Shown here: piece by piece, positions 17,339-24,954 of the stretch
Layout: every line of letters starts with the position of its first letter
How positions within the stretch are numbered: position 1 is the first letter of the stretch
Source: Psychrobacillus antarcticus
Lineage (GTDB): Bacteria; Bacillota; Bacilli; Bacillales_A; Planococcaceae
Length of the DNA stretch: 39,005 nucleotides
Direction of reading: 5' to 3'
Assembly: GCF_029533155.1 (NCBI RefSeq)
Contig: NZ_JAIZDB010000040.1
Span: 1 to 39,005 of the forward strand
Notes under the pieces: model-generated
What the model saw: only the letters and a program-made list of their open reading frames with translations
The model's database searches: none
Told to the model about the DNA's origin: nothing
Made by a program: the position numbers and the translations under genes

Positions 17339-18391
17339 ATGAAAGCAGCATTATGGTATAGCGCAAAAGATATCCGTGTAGAACAAATTCAAGAACCTGT
17401 CGCAACATCTGGTCGTGTAAAAATAAAAGTTGAATGGACGGGTATTTGTGGTAGCGATTTACATGAATATGTTGCAGGTCCAATTTTCATTCCGGTTGAA
17501 CAACCGCATTACGTTAGTAAAGATGTAGCACCAATTGTAATGGGCCATGAGTTTTCTGGTGTCGTTTCTGAAATTGGTGAAGGTGTTACTAAAGTAAATG
17601 TTGGTGATAAAGTTGTTGTTGAGCCTATTTTAGCTTGTGGTGAGTGTGAAGCATGTAAAAAAGGTAAATATAATATTTGTAAACATTTAGGATTCCATGG
17701 CTTATCTGGTGGTGGCGGTGGTTTCTCAGAATATACAGTAGTGGACGAGCATTGGGTACACAAAATGCCAGAAGGACTTTCTTTAGAGCAGGGAGCATTA
17801 GTAGAACCTGCTGCAGTAGCACTTCATGCAGTTCGTTTGAGTAAACTAAAAGCAGGAGATAAAGCTGTTGTATTCGGTGTTGGTCCTATCGGTTTACTTG
17901 TAATTGAAGCATTAAAAGCAGCGGGAGCTTCAGAAATCTATGCAGTAGAACTTTCAAAAGAGCGTGGTGTGAAAGCGTTAGAGTTAGGAGCAAAAGCAGT
18001 TATTAATCCAGCTGAGGAGGATGTCGTTGCCCGTATTAAAGAGTTAACAAACGGCGGTGCAGATGTTGCATTTGAAGTAACAGGCGTTCCAGTTGTTTTA
18101 AAACAAGCCATTGATTCAACAACATTTGAAGGTGAAACAATTATTGTATCCATTTGGGAAACAGAAGCTTCTTTCCAACCAAATAATATTGTATTATCTG
18201 AACGTTCAATTAAGGGAATTATCGCATACCGTGATATCTTCCCTGCAGTTATGGAGCTTATGACACAAGGTTACTTCCAAGCAGAAACATTAGTAACAAA
18301 ACGCATTACACTAGATGAAATCGTCGCAGAAGGCTTCGAATCACTAGTAAATGACAAAAGCCATATTAAAATATTAGTAAATTCAAAATAA
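17339..18391 (+). CDS. bdhA: Zinc-dependent (R,R)-butanediol dehydrogenase-like alcohol dehydrogenase
   Basis: Medium-chain dehydrogenase that interconverts acetoin and 2,3-butanediol using NAD(H). Catalytic zinc ligands lie in TGICGSDLHEY (Cys37) and GHEFSG (His70, Glu71). The GGPIFIPVE-like segment, the GGGGGFSEY loop and VFGVGPIGLLVIEALKAAG (nucleotide fold) are typical of BdhA/YdjL. Cys100, 103, 106 and 114 form the classical structural zinc site. I start at ATG 17339 (351 residues): AAAAAGGTGG ends 8 nt before it, while GTG 17327 lies inside that site and ATG 17333 is too close. The substrate could also be another sorbitol- or threonine-like alcohol, but butanediol is the best call. Confidence 0.85.
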   Translation: MKAALWYSAKDIRVEQIQEPVATSGRVKIKVEWTGICGSDLHEYVAGPIFIPVEQPHYVSKDVAPIVMGHEFSGVVSEIGEGVTKVNVGDKVVVEPILACGECEACKKGKYNICKHLGFHGLSGGGGGFSEYTVVDEHWVHKMPEGLSLEQGALVEPAAVALHAVRLSKLKAGDKAVVFGVGPIGLLVIEALKAAGASEIYAVELSKERGVKALELGAKAVINPAEEDVVARIKELTNGGADVAFEVTGVPVVLKQAIDSTTFEGETIIVSIWETEASFQPNNIVLSERSIKGIIAYRDIFPAVMELMTQGYFQAETLVTKRITLDEIVAEGFESLVNDKSHIKILVNSK

Positions 18392-18430
18392 TTTACTGGC
18401 TTATAAAGGGATGCTCAGTGTAAATACGCA

Positions 18431-18475
18431 CGAGGCCACTGAAAAACGCGCGTTTTTCAGTGGCCTCGTTTCTTT
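18431..18475. terminator. Long hairpin terminator after the dehydrogenase gene
   Basis: CGAGGCCACTGAAAAACG pairs perfectly with its complement across only a 2-nt centre, then TTTCTTTT. Confidence 0.8.
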
Positions 18476-18509
18476 TGCCGGTTTTTTTATTACTGTTTGC
18501 TCTACTATG

Positions 18510-18545
18510 TATAGAACAAATGTGTTATGCTATATATAGAACAAA
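18510..18545. promoter_or_regulatory. Direct repeats in the gntR promoter region
   Basis: TATAGAACAAA occurs exactly at 18510-18520 and 18535-18545, 25 nt apart, just before the GntR gene. These are candidate binding sites for autoregulation; the TATGCTATAT between them may hold the -10. Confidence 0.45.
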
Positions 18546-18563
18546 ACTAGGGAGGGCGACTTC

Positions 18564-18953
18564 GTGTTTATTGAAATAGAATCTAATTCCGATGTCCCCA
18601 TTTATTTGCAACTGGCCCAGCAACTTATGGAAGGAATAGTACGTGGCGAATTAAAACCAGGTGACTCGCTACCATCTGTTAGAGCATTTGCGAGCGATCT
18701 CGGGATGAATATGCATACAGTAAATAAGGCTTATCACTATCTAGAAGAAAAAGAGCTTATACAAATAGTGGCAAAATCAGGTGTTATTATTCAACCGAAT
18801 GGTGTTCCGAAGGCATCAGAGGAAAAAAAGCAAAAACTAGAAGCACAACTAAGACCATTTGTAACAGAGGGGTTAGTCCTAAAGCTCTCGGAAGAAGAAC
18901 TAGTAGTCATAGTACGTAAACTTGTGCAAAAAATTGAGGAGGGGAACGAATGA
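18564..18953 (+). CDS. GntR family regulator, YtrA subfamily
   Basis: A 129-residue repressor with an N-terminal winged helix (PIYLQLAQQLMEGIVRGELK, then PGDSLPSVRAFASDLGMNMHT) and only a short C-terminal tail, which defines the YtrA subfamily that usually controls adjacent membrane or ABC transporter genes. The start is GTG 18564 after GGAGGG. Its stop overlaps the next gene in an ATGA arrangement, so the two are translationally coupled. Confidence 0.9.
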   Translation: MFIEIESNSDVPIYLQLAQQLMEGIVRGELKPGDSLPSVRAFASDLGMNMHTVNKAYHYLEEKELIQIVAKSGVIIQPNGVPKASEEKKQKLEAQLRPFVTEGLVLKLSEEELVVIVRKLVQKIEEGNE

Positions 18954-20056
18954 TTATTGCGCTCTTTGGGTTTATCCTATTATTCATCACTGTTTTACAA
19001 GCATTTATGCCAAAATTTCTAAAGCCCACGGAAGCATTCGGTGTGTATGTTCCAGATAGCCATGCAAAAGACTCATTGGTGGTAAAACTAAAAAATAGGT
19101 ATACGATGGTTGTGTTAACGCTCGGAATGATTATTTTTGTGGTCTATCTCTGGTGGGCTTTAACACAAAATCCAGCAGAGGAAACATTAGCTTTAGTGAG
19201 TGTAGGAGTTCAGTTTACAACTTTGTTTGTGAGCATTGGATATTATTTTATGATGCATCTTCGAATGAAAAGATTAAAAGAAACACAAGAGTGGTTAAGA
19301 GGGAAAAGTGAGGTGAGAGTAGTCGATGTAAAGTTTCAGGAAAAACTCAAACTAATACCCCGTGTTATCTTTATCATTCCTATGTTTGTTACTGTAGGTT
19401 TGATCATTTATACATTTATGAAATATGATCAAATGCCAGAGATGATTCCTACTCACTGGGGACCTACTGGAGAAGCAGATGCATTTAGCGAAAAAACATA
19501 TTTCAGTGTAATTGCACTGCCACTAATTTTGTTCGTTATGCAAGGCATGTTCCTATTAATGAGTGAGGGGATGAAGTTCTCTGGAGTTAGGCTTAATCCA
19601 ACCAATAAAAAAGCTTCTCTTGCGCAGCAACTTGCATTTCGAAAATATACTAGTTTGTTAGCGCTCTTTATCACTATTGGAATAACGCTAATGATGGGAT
19701 ATTTTCACTTACAAACGATTCATCCCGAAATATCCTCTTCTCTTATCATGTGGGCTTTACCCCTAACTTTTTTAGTATTAACATTTGCGGTAGTCGGAGT
19801 TTATGCAATAAAGGTGGGGCAAAGTGGATCTCGGCTAAAAGTAGAAGAAAACAGTCCAACTATAGATAACAAGATAGCTGTTGACGAGGACCAATACTGG
19901 AAGGGCGGAATGTTTTACATGAACAAAAACGATCCAAGCATTATGGTAGAAAAGAGATTTGGCGTAGGCTGGACACTAAATTTTGCTCATCCTTTAAGCT
20001 GGATTGTATTGTTCGTACCCCTTATACTTATATTTGGCATATCATTTTTACTATAA
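18950..20056 (+). CDS. DUF1648-containing multi-spanning membrane protein
   Basis: Membrane protein of 368 residues with about eight hydrophobic segments (starting at residue 1, then about 50, 85, 142, 187, 236, 262 and 348). A DUF1648 region carries the signature YDQMPEMIPTHWGPTGEADAF (about 159-179; key residues P-x-H-W/F-G). This domain is shared with SdpI-type immunity and signalling proteins, and with YtrA-linked membrane proteins. No transport ATPase is next to it. It overlaps the GntR gene by 4 nt, so the regulator most likely controls it. Role unknown; an envelope stress or immunity function is an inference. Confidence 0.8.
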   Translation: MIIALFGFILLFITVLQAFMPKFLKPTEAFGVYVPDSHAKDSLVVKLKNRYTMVVLTLGMIIFVVYLWWALTQNPAEETLALVSVGVQFTTLFVSIGYYFMMHLRMKRLKETQEWLRGKSEVRVVDVKFQEKLKLIPRVIFIIPMFVTVGLIIYTFMKYDQMPEMIPTHWGPTGEADAFSEKTYFSVIALPLILFVMQGMFLLMSEGMKFSGVRLNPTNKKASLAQQLAFRKYTSLLALFITIGITLMMGYFHLQTIHPEISSSLIMWALPLTFLVLTFAVVGVYAIKVGQSGSRLKVEENSPTIDNKIAVDEDQYWKGGMFYMNKNDPSIMVEKRFGVGWTLNFAHPLSWIVLFVPLILIFGISFLL

Positions 20057-20057
20057 G

Positions 20058-20096
20058 AAAAAGCAGCTCCCCAATTATATGGGAAGCTGCTTTTTG
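20058..20096 (+). terminator. Terminator after the DUF1648 gene
   Basis: AAAAAGCAGCT / AGCTGCTTTTT stem, inner CCC/GGG after one mismatch, T tail. Confidence 0.85.
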
Positions 20097-20136
20097 CTTG
20101 TTTCAAGAAAGAGTATGCTTTTTACTAGGTATCTGT

Positions 20137-20245
20137 CTAGTTTCAGACGCCAGCAGCTCGACCGGTTCAGACTTGTAGAAAAGGCAAAGAGCGCCTTTTA
20201 TTCAAGTCTTCCAGCGTTTTTCGCTGCAAAGCGGCGTCTTTCACT
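20137..20245. repeat. Dispersed intergenic repeat (bcr-like)
   Basis: A GC-richer stretch running TAGTTTCAGACGCCAGCAGC, CGACCGGTTCAGACTTGTAG, GGCAAAGAGCGCCTTTTAT, AAGTCTTCCAGCG, GCAAAGCGGCGTCTTTCAC. It contains inverted segments (GACGC / GCGTC; AAGAGCGCCTTTT) and lies between convergent genes. It resembles repeats I recall from many Bacillales intergenic regions; no coding content. Confidence 0.55.
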
Positions 20246-20249
20246 TTTC

Positions 20250-20690
20250 TTATTCAGCGTCGAAAACTTCTACTTTTTCCATTTTAGCGCCATTTTTCAT
20301 AGCTGTTGCTACTTCAAGTCCACTAGTTACTTGACCGAAAACAGTATGAACACCGTCTAAATGTGGTTGAGGTGCGTGTACGATAAAGAATTGGCTAGAA
20401 CCTGTATCTTTACCAGCGTGGGCCATAGAAAGGCTTCCTGCTTGGTGCTTGTGTGGGTTTCCAGCTGTTTCACATTTAATGTTTTTGCCGCTACCACCCA
20501 TACCTGTACCAGTTGGGTCTCCACCTTGACTTACGAAACCAGGAATTACACGGTGGAATACTACTCCGTTATAAAATCCGCTGTTTGCTAACTCTTCAAA
20601 GTTTGCTACTGTGTTTGGTGCCTCATTTGGGAATAAATCAAATTCAATTTTTTCTCCAGTATCCATTAAAAAATAACCTTTTTTTGTCAT
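20250..20690 (-). CDS. ppiB: Cyclophilin-type peptidyl-prolyl cis-trans isomerase
   Basis: Cytoplasmic PPIase that speeds proline isomerisation during folding. The 146-residue protein shows the active-site motif [19 protein letters not shown] (catalytic Arg in FHRV; about 48-66), then [16 protein letters not shown] and [11 protein letters not shown]. Length equals Bacillus PpiB (about 143). The start ATG is preceded by AAAGGAGTG at good spacing. The gene is single and convergent with the DUF1648 gene. Confidence 0.95.
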   Translation of the reverse strand: MTKKGYFLMDTGEKIEFDLFPNEAPNTVANFEELANSGFYNGVVFHRVIPGFVSQGGDPTGTGMGGSGKNIKCETAGNPHKHQAGSLSMAHAGKDTGSSQFFIVHAPQPHLDGVHTVFGQVTSGLEVATAMKNGAKMEKVEVFDAE

Positions 20691-20828
20691 TTAAAACACT
20701 CCTTTTTCGTATAAATCCTTCACTATTATAGCATGTATGTAGTGCATTTTCCAAAAATCAGTGCAAGAGAATGGGTTAAAGGTTATTCACGAAGAATTAG
20801 AACCAACATTATCCCCTCTCGATAAAAT

Positions 20829-21396
20829 TTATACGAATAAATCTACCGCTTTTACTTCTAACTCTTTCAGTACATGGTCATAAATAATGTAAATCCTTTC
20901 AACAGTATTCCCTAATCTTTCAGCAATAACTTTTACATATATAGCTCACTATTTAATAATGGGTAGCATTAGTGCGTCTCAAACCATGTAGGTCAAATTA
21001 GGAGATCCGTTTTATGGATCACCTTAATTAATACAAGACGAATGTTTTGATAACTGGAAGGTGTCCCTTTTTCACCAATAAAAATAAAGTGTTCTTCTTT
21101 GAATTTAATTCCAATTGAACCCAGTTTTCATTACATCATATTTTATATGTTCTTAATTAATCGATTAAAGTGTCATCAATTTTATAATCCGATAACTATT
21201 TTGGTTTTTGGAGTACCAGTACCGTAAATATCTCTGTTACTACCGACTGTCAATGTTTTATTTTTTGAAGTCAATATTATTCCAAGTTAGATCTGAAACA
21301 TTATTCTCTGCATATACCAGTATAGGCCAGAGTAAAAAGAAAAATATTGTCTGTGATTTTATTTTGTTGTTTGGCAGCACCTAAAAGTCTATTTAC
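20829..21396 (-). pseudogene. Tyrosine recombinase (phage/ICE integrase) relic with several frameshifts
   Basis: Pieces of an integrase catalytic domain follow each other on the minus strand in changing frames. In order: VNRLLGAAKQQNKI and TLAYTGICRE (box I, where the catalytic Arg is lost), SDLTWNNIDF, NKTLTVGSNRDIYGTGTPKT, IDDTLID, KEEHFIFIGEKGTPSSYQNI, DLHGLRRTNAT (box II; H-x-L-R-H-T-H usually), LLNSELYM, and KVIAERLGNTVERIYIIYD then HVLKELE with the nucleophile Tyr region. I count at least four frameshifts and some stops. The N-terminal arm-binding domain is missing. The protein would be inactive. Confidence 0.8.
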
Positions 21397-21465
21397 CTAA
21401 AATATAAAGATAACCGAGTTAAAAATATCATATTATTATGGATAGATTTAAACACTCGCTTGTAG
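21127..21465. other. Spacer, largely integrase relic
   Basis: Most of this stretch is explained by the recombinase fragments on the minus strand. Between 21397 and 21465 nothing is recognisable. Confidence 0.4.
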
Positions 21466-21687
21466 GTTGCTACAACTCCAAAATTGATTGCAGATAACGC
21501 TCAAAGTGATTACCAATTTAGAAACGAAATTCAATATTCACTTTATAAATGGCTCATCAGAATAAGTCAAAGAAACTCCTTTACTTGGGATAAAATCAAT
21601 CTCTTTCTTCTCAAATACACGTTACCTTCACCGAGATTTAGGGTGAATATATTTGATTTAAAAAAGGAGATTGGCTACATTTTGTGA
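21466..21687 (+). pseudogene. Group II intron reverse transcriptase, C-terminal relic
   Basis: About 73 codons remain, reading VATTPKLIADNAQSDYQF and then LYKWLIRISQRNSFTWDKIN, ending LPSPRFRVNIFDLKKE before a TGA. The W-x-x-R-x-S-Q-R-x-S-x-T-W and Y-x-L-P-x-P-R patterns are typical of the end of group II intron-encoded proteins. The RT palm domain and everything upstream are absent; the frame is closed by TAG at 21463. The location directly before a domain V-like sequence supports the call. Confidence 0.65.
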
Positions 21688-21699
21688 ATGATTGGTAGG

Positions 21700-21778
21700 A
21701 AGAGCCGTGTGAGTAAATAGCGCAAGTACGGTGGTGTGACGAGGGAGGAACAAAATCTACCATAAGGTAGAGAGGTTC
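21700..21778 (+). ncRNA. Group II intron domain V/VI relic
   Basis: GAGCCGTGTGAGTAAATAGC followed by GCAAGTACGGTGGTG has the shape of intron domain V: GAGCCGT..GAG pairs with C..GTACGGT. After GTGACGAGGGAGG an imperfect stem TCTACC..ATAA..GGTAGA ends in a region that could be domain VI. The 3' splice boundary is probably near 21770-21780. The rest of the ribozyme is missing, so splicing cannot occur. Confidence 0.6.
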
Positions 21779-21806
21779 ACTTCCACTTGATTAGTGGAAG
21801 TTTTTC
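21779..21806 (+). terminator. Terminator-like hairpin before the ROK operon
   Basis: ACTTCCACT / AGTGGAAGT, loop TGATT, followed by TTTTT. It insulates the operon from upstream transcription. Confidence 0.7.
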
Positions 21807-21868
21807 AGTATCCACTTCTAACTCAGAAACGTTATTAAAAATAAATTGTCGGATAATTCAAAATACTA

Positions 21869-21898
21869 TTGACAGAGTTATTATTGGGCGTTTATAAT
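21869..21898 (+). promoter_or_regulatory. Promoter of the ROK-opp-hexosaminidase operon
   Basis: TTGACA (21869-21874) and TATAAT (21893-21898), both perfect sigma-A hexamers, separated by 18 nt. Transcription should start near 21905. Confidence 0.8.
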
Positions 21899-21920
21899 TA
21901 GTTCAAACATTGAACTAATT
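21896..21920. promoter_or_regulatory. Operator: perfect inverted repeat for the ROK regulator
   Basis: AATTAGTTCAA, then ACA, then TTGAACTAATT: 11-bp arms with a 3-nt centre. It overlaps the end of the -10 box and the likely start site. The TTAGTT..AACTAA ends resemble XylR/NagC-type operators of ROK repressors, so binding by the adjacent gene product is likely. Confidence 0.75.
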
Positions 21921-21934
21921 CATTCAATGCATTT

Positions 21935-21949
21935 TGTGAGCGCTTTCAT
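21935..21949. promoter_or_regulatory. cre site (CcpA catabolite control)
   Basis: On the minus strand ATGAAAGCGCTCACA matches the Bacillus cre consensus WTGNAANCGNWNNCW at every fixed position. It lies about 30-45 nt downstream of the likely start site, where CcpA-HPr(Ser-P) would act as a roadblock when preferred sugars are present. Confidence 0.7.
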
Positions 21950-21973
21950 ATCTTGGGGAAAGGTAAGGATTTT

Positions 21974-23011
21974 ATGAAACGAAATAATGATCGGAAGAAA
22001 AATCTAGCGATATTAATAGACTTGTTAAAAAGAGAAGGGCCAATGACTCAAACTATGATTAAGAACTATACAAATTTCCAAGCCTCTACAATATCCTATT
22101 TAATAAATGATTTAAGAAAAATTGGGATGGTAAAAAATTTTGGTGAAACAGTTCAAGGAGTTGGACCTGGGAAACCTGGGAGCTTGTTGCACTTAAACAA
22201 TGATATAGCTCAATTCATTGGAATATACGTGGAAGATAATCAAATAAACTTATATGTCCTCGGATTAAACGGGGAAACTATCGATTTCACTCAGAGTGTT
22301 ATTCAAAGCCCTACGGAAGTAGAAAATATATTAATTAACATGGTAAAAAACAAAATTGAAAACCATTCAAATATTAAAGGTATTGGAATAGCAATGAAAG
22401 CAATGGTTCTTAGAGGGGATAAAATCCGATTTGGACTTCGAGAAGGAATAATGGAACCTTGGGAGCTTGAAGGGCTAGAGAAACGTTTAAAAACGCAGTT
22501 TAAAAGTATTCCACTACTTATTGAAAATGACTCCCATTGTACGGCAATACTTTATCAATATTTGCAAAAAAAGGACAAAATGGATTTGTTGCTATACATG
22601 TTGAATAAAGTGCCTTTTGGCATTGGGTGTTCAATATTGATAAATGGAAAGTTACATAAGGGTACTAATGGAGCTTCGGGGCAGTACTATTACAAAGGAT
22701 CAAACTTCACTAACTTAATTCATGAGTCTACAAATAATAACTTAGTCAACTTAGTAAGAGTGTTGATGCCACACATTTCAACTTCTAGTTATTTAATTGA
22801 TCCACAAAAAGTTGTATTAACAGGGAGTTATTTTAATAACGTATCCCTTAATCAATTGAAGGAAGTTAAAAAGATTATAGAAGAATACAATATGCCTTAT
22901 GAATTTGAATTCACACAAGGAAATATAGAGCTTGATCCTGGAAAAGGAGCCGCTTTCATTGCGATCAATAATTACATCGAAGATATTATTTCGAAGGTAG
23001 GTGCGAGATGA
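21974..23011 (+). CDS. ROK-family transcriptional regulator (NagC/XylR-like)
   Basis: Predicted sugar-responsive repressor. Residues about 1-75 form a winged helix (LIDLLKREGPMTQTMIKNYT and STISYLINDLRKIGMV), and 80-345 a ROK/actin-like sugar-binding fold (FIGIYVEDNQINLYVLGLNG; GIGIAMKAMV; LLIENDSHCTAILYQY; FGIGCSILINGKLHKGTNGA). The zinc-binding CxCGxxGCxE motif of canonical ROK proteins is absent; GQYYYKG stands in its place. I start at ATG 21974 after AAGGTAAGGA; the frame opens earlier at TTG 21953. It overlaps oppB in an ATGA junction, so it is the first gene of the transporter operon and likely regulates itself through the palindrome upstream. Confidence 0.87.
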   Translation: MKRNNDRKKNLAILIDLLKREGPMTQTMIKNYTNFQASTISYLINDLRKIGMVKNFGETVQGVGPGKPGSLLHLNNDIAQFIGIYVEDNQINLYVLGLNGETIDFTQSVIQSPTEVENILINMVKNKIENHSNIKGIGIAMKAMVLRGDKIRFGLREGIMEPWELEGLEKRLKTQFKSIPLLIENDSHCTAILYQYLQKKDKMDLLLYMLNKVPFGIGCSILINGKLHKGTNGASGQYYYKGSNFTNLIHESTNNNLVNLVRVLMPHISTSSYLIDPQKVVLTGSYFNNVSLNQLKEVKKIIEEYNMPYEFEFTQGNIELDPGKGAAFIAINNYIEDIISKVGAR

Positions 23012-24048
23012 AGATAAATAATACAGTTCTATTTATTATTAAAAGATTACTAAAAATGTTATTTACCATTTGGGTTGTGACCACAATTATATTTTTTTTG
23101 ATTCGTCTAATGCCTTCAAATCCAGTTGATAGATACGTTGAAGAACAAATGGTTCAATATGGTCTTAGTGCAGAAGAAGCAAGAGCAAAAGCATCTTTTC
23201 TATTCTCCATGGATTTAGATAAGTCGATGCTTGAACAATATATAACCTATTTAGGTCAAGTAATTCGGTTAGATTTTGGTGACTCACTTCTCTCTCCGGG
23301 AGTGCCCGTTATGGCTATCATTGCAGAACGTCTCCCATGGACATTATTTACAGTAGGCTTCGGTTTACTACTATCATTTATCATTGGTATTAGTGCGGGT
23401 GCAATCTTGGCTTATAGAAGAGATAAATGGTATGAACCAGTTGTATCTGGAATAGCCTCATTTTTAAGTTCAATTCCCGATTTTTTGATAGCTATTTTCT
23501 TATTAATCCTATTTGGTGTTGTAGCTTGGGGAGGAGGAAATCCAATACTTCCTATTGAGTTGCTCAGAGGAAATTATAGTATGGATGTCACACCAGGATT
23601 TAATTTTGCCTTTATCAAAGATGCTATAATGCATGGGTTTTTACCAATTATGACATATACAGTCTCTCAAGTTGGGATTTGGGTACTACTTATGAAAGGG
23701 AGCACAATCAGCACACTTTCAGCTGACTATGTAACATTAGCAAAAGTGCGAGGAATTAAACCAAGGCGTATCCTATCGGCTTACGTAGGAAGAAATGCAC
23801 TACTACCAATCTCTACTGAGTTTGCTATGAGATTAGGATTTATCATCGGTGGATCGTTAATAATTGAACAATTATTTGTCTACCAAGGAATCGGATTAGA
23901 GTTACTGAAAGCGACAAGTGGACAAGATTACCCGCTCATGCAAGGAATCTTTTTGATTATGACAATTGCTATAGTAATTAGTAGCTTTTTGGCTGAAATT
24001 TTTTATGCAGTTCTAGATCCTAGAATCAAGGCAAAAGAGGGGAATTAA
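23008..24048 (+). CDS. Oligopeptide-type ABC transporter permease, OppB/DppB family
   Basis: First membrane subunit of a peptide-class (PepT) ABC importer. The 346 residues have an N-terminal span (about 12-30), an extracytoplasmic loop with PSNPVDRY, then five spans. The EAA loop reads YVTLAKVRGIKPRRILSAYV (about 243-262), followed by GGSLIIEQLF in the last part, the standard OppB arrangement. It starts inside the end of the ROK gene and is followed after 1 nt by oppC. Family is certain. The substrate may be an oligosaccharide rather than a peptide because of the two hexosaminidases downstream. Confidence 0.9.
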   Translation: MKINNTVLFIIKRLLKMLFTIWVVTTIIFFLIRLMPSNPVDRYVEEQMVQYGLSAEEARAKASFLFSMDLDKSMLEQYITYLGQVIRLDFGDSLLSPGVPVMAIIAERLPWTLFTVGFGLLLSFIIGISAGAILAYRRDKWYEPVVSGIASFLSSIPDFLIAIFLLILFGVVAWGGGNPILPIELLRGNYSMDVTPGFNFAFIKDAIMHGFLPIMTYTVSQVGIWVLLMKGSTISTLSADYVTLAKVRGIKPRRILSAYVGRNALLPISTEFAMRLGFIIGGSLIIEQLFVYQGIGLELLKATSGQDYPLMQGIFLIMTIAIVISSFLAEIFYAVLDPRIKAKEGN

Positions 24049-24049
24049 T

Positions 24050-24943
24050 ATGGATCAACATGAACAAGTATTTCAAACCATATCTCAATCGAGCAAATGG
24101 AAAAAGATTTTACATCAAGTTCGATATGCAATATTTCATGATGTTTCAGGATTTTTAGGTTTTTTAATTCTTAGCGTTATCTTGATACTGACACTTATAG
24201 CTCCAGTGGTTTTTCCATTAGATACTGTATCAAATGTGGGTGCAATACTTCAGCCACCTAGTTCACAACATTTGCTTGGTACAGATCATTTGGGTCGTGA
24301 CATTTGGGCCCAAATTGCAAATGGTGGCAAGGATTTGTTAATTATGGCGATTATTACAGCTACTTTAGGAATCTTTTTGGGAGTAATGTTAGGCGCATTT
24401 TCAGCGATTGTTGGAGGCAAATTAGATGAGGTTTTGTTACTGCTAGCGGATGTTTGGTTATCAATTCCGCGCCTTCCTCTCCTAGTAGTATTATCTGCAT
24501 TTATTACGTTAAATAGTATGATATTTGCCGTGTTATTAGCCATTTTATCCTGGGCTGGTTTATATCGAACAATTCGCTCAGAAGTCTTGTCATTAAAAGA
24601 ACGTGCATTTATTGAAGTTTCGTTTATGCAAAATCTTTCAACTAGCCATATCGTATTTAAAGAAATAGCACCAAATTTAATAGGGTTTATTGCAATAAAC
24701 TATACACTATTGATGAAGGCGGCTATTTATGCACAGGTTGGATTAGTATTTTTAGGAATTCTACCTTTGGAACAAAATTGGGGTGTAATGATTAACCAAG
24801 CATGGACCCAAGGGGTTATTTACAGTCCTGACTCAATTTTATATATATTGGCTCCCACTATTATGATTTGTTTGTTGATAGTCTCTCTAGTTTGGATTGG
24901 CAAATCATTAGAAGACGTATTTAATCCTTCATTACGGAAGTAG
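24050..24943 (+). CDS. Oligopeptide-type ABC transporter permease, OppC/DppC family
   Basis: Second membrane subunit. The N-terminal OppC domain (about 30-60) is followed by the family signature HLLGTDHLGRDIWAQIANGG (about 82-101), which precedes the core of five spans. The EAA region is degenerate (LKERAFIEVSFMQNLSTSH, lacking the usual AAxxLG). The short length (297) is normal. The start ATG has GGGGAATTAAT before it. It should pair with OppB to form the channel, driven by OppD and OppF. Confidence 0.88.
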   Translation: MDQHEQVFQTISQSSKWKKILHQVRYAIFHDVSGFLGFLILSVILILTLIAPVVFPLDTVSNVGAILQPPSSQHLLGTDHLGRDIWAQIANGGKDLLIMAIITATLGIFLGVMLGAFSAIVGGKLDEVLLLLADVWLSIPRLPLLVVLSAFITLNSMIFAVLLAILSWAGLYRTIRSEVLSLKERAFIEVSFMQNLSTSHIVFKEIAPNLIGFIAINYTLLMKAAIYAQVGLVFLGILPLEQNWGVMINQAWTQGVIYSPDSILYILAPTIMICLLIVSLVWIGKSLEDVFNPSLRK

Positions 24944-24954
24944 GTGGTTGAACA

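Noticed and set aside
20361-20731. Cys- and Ser-rich plus-strand frames opposite ppiB
   Set aside because: Mirror frames of the cyclophilin gene, no start signals.
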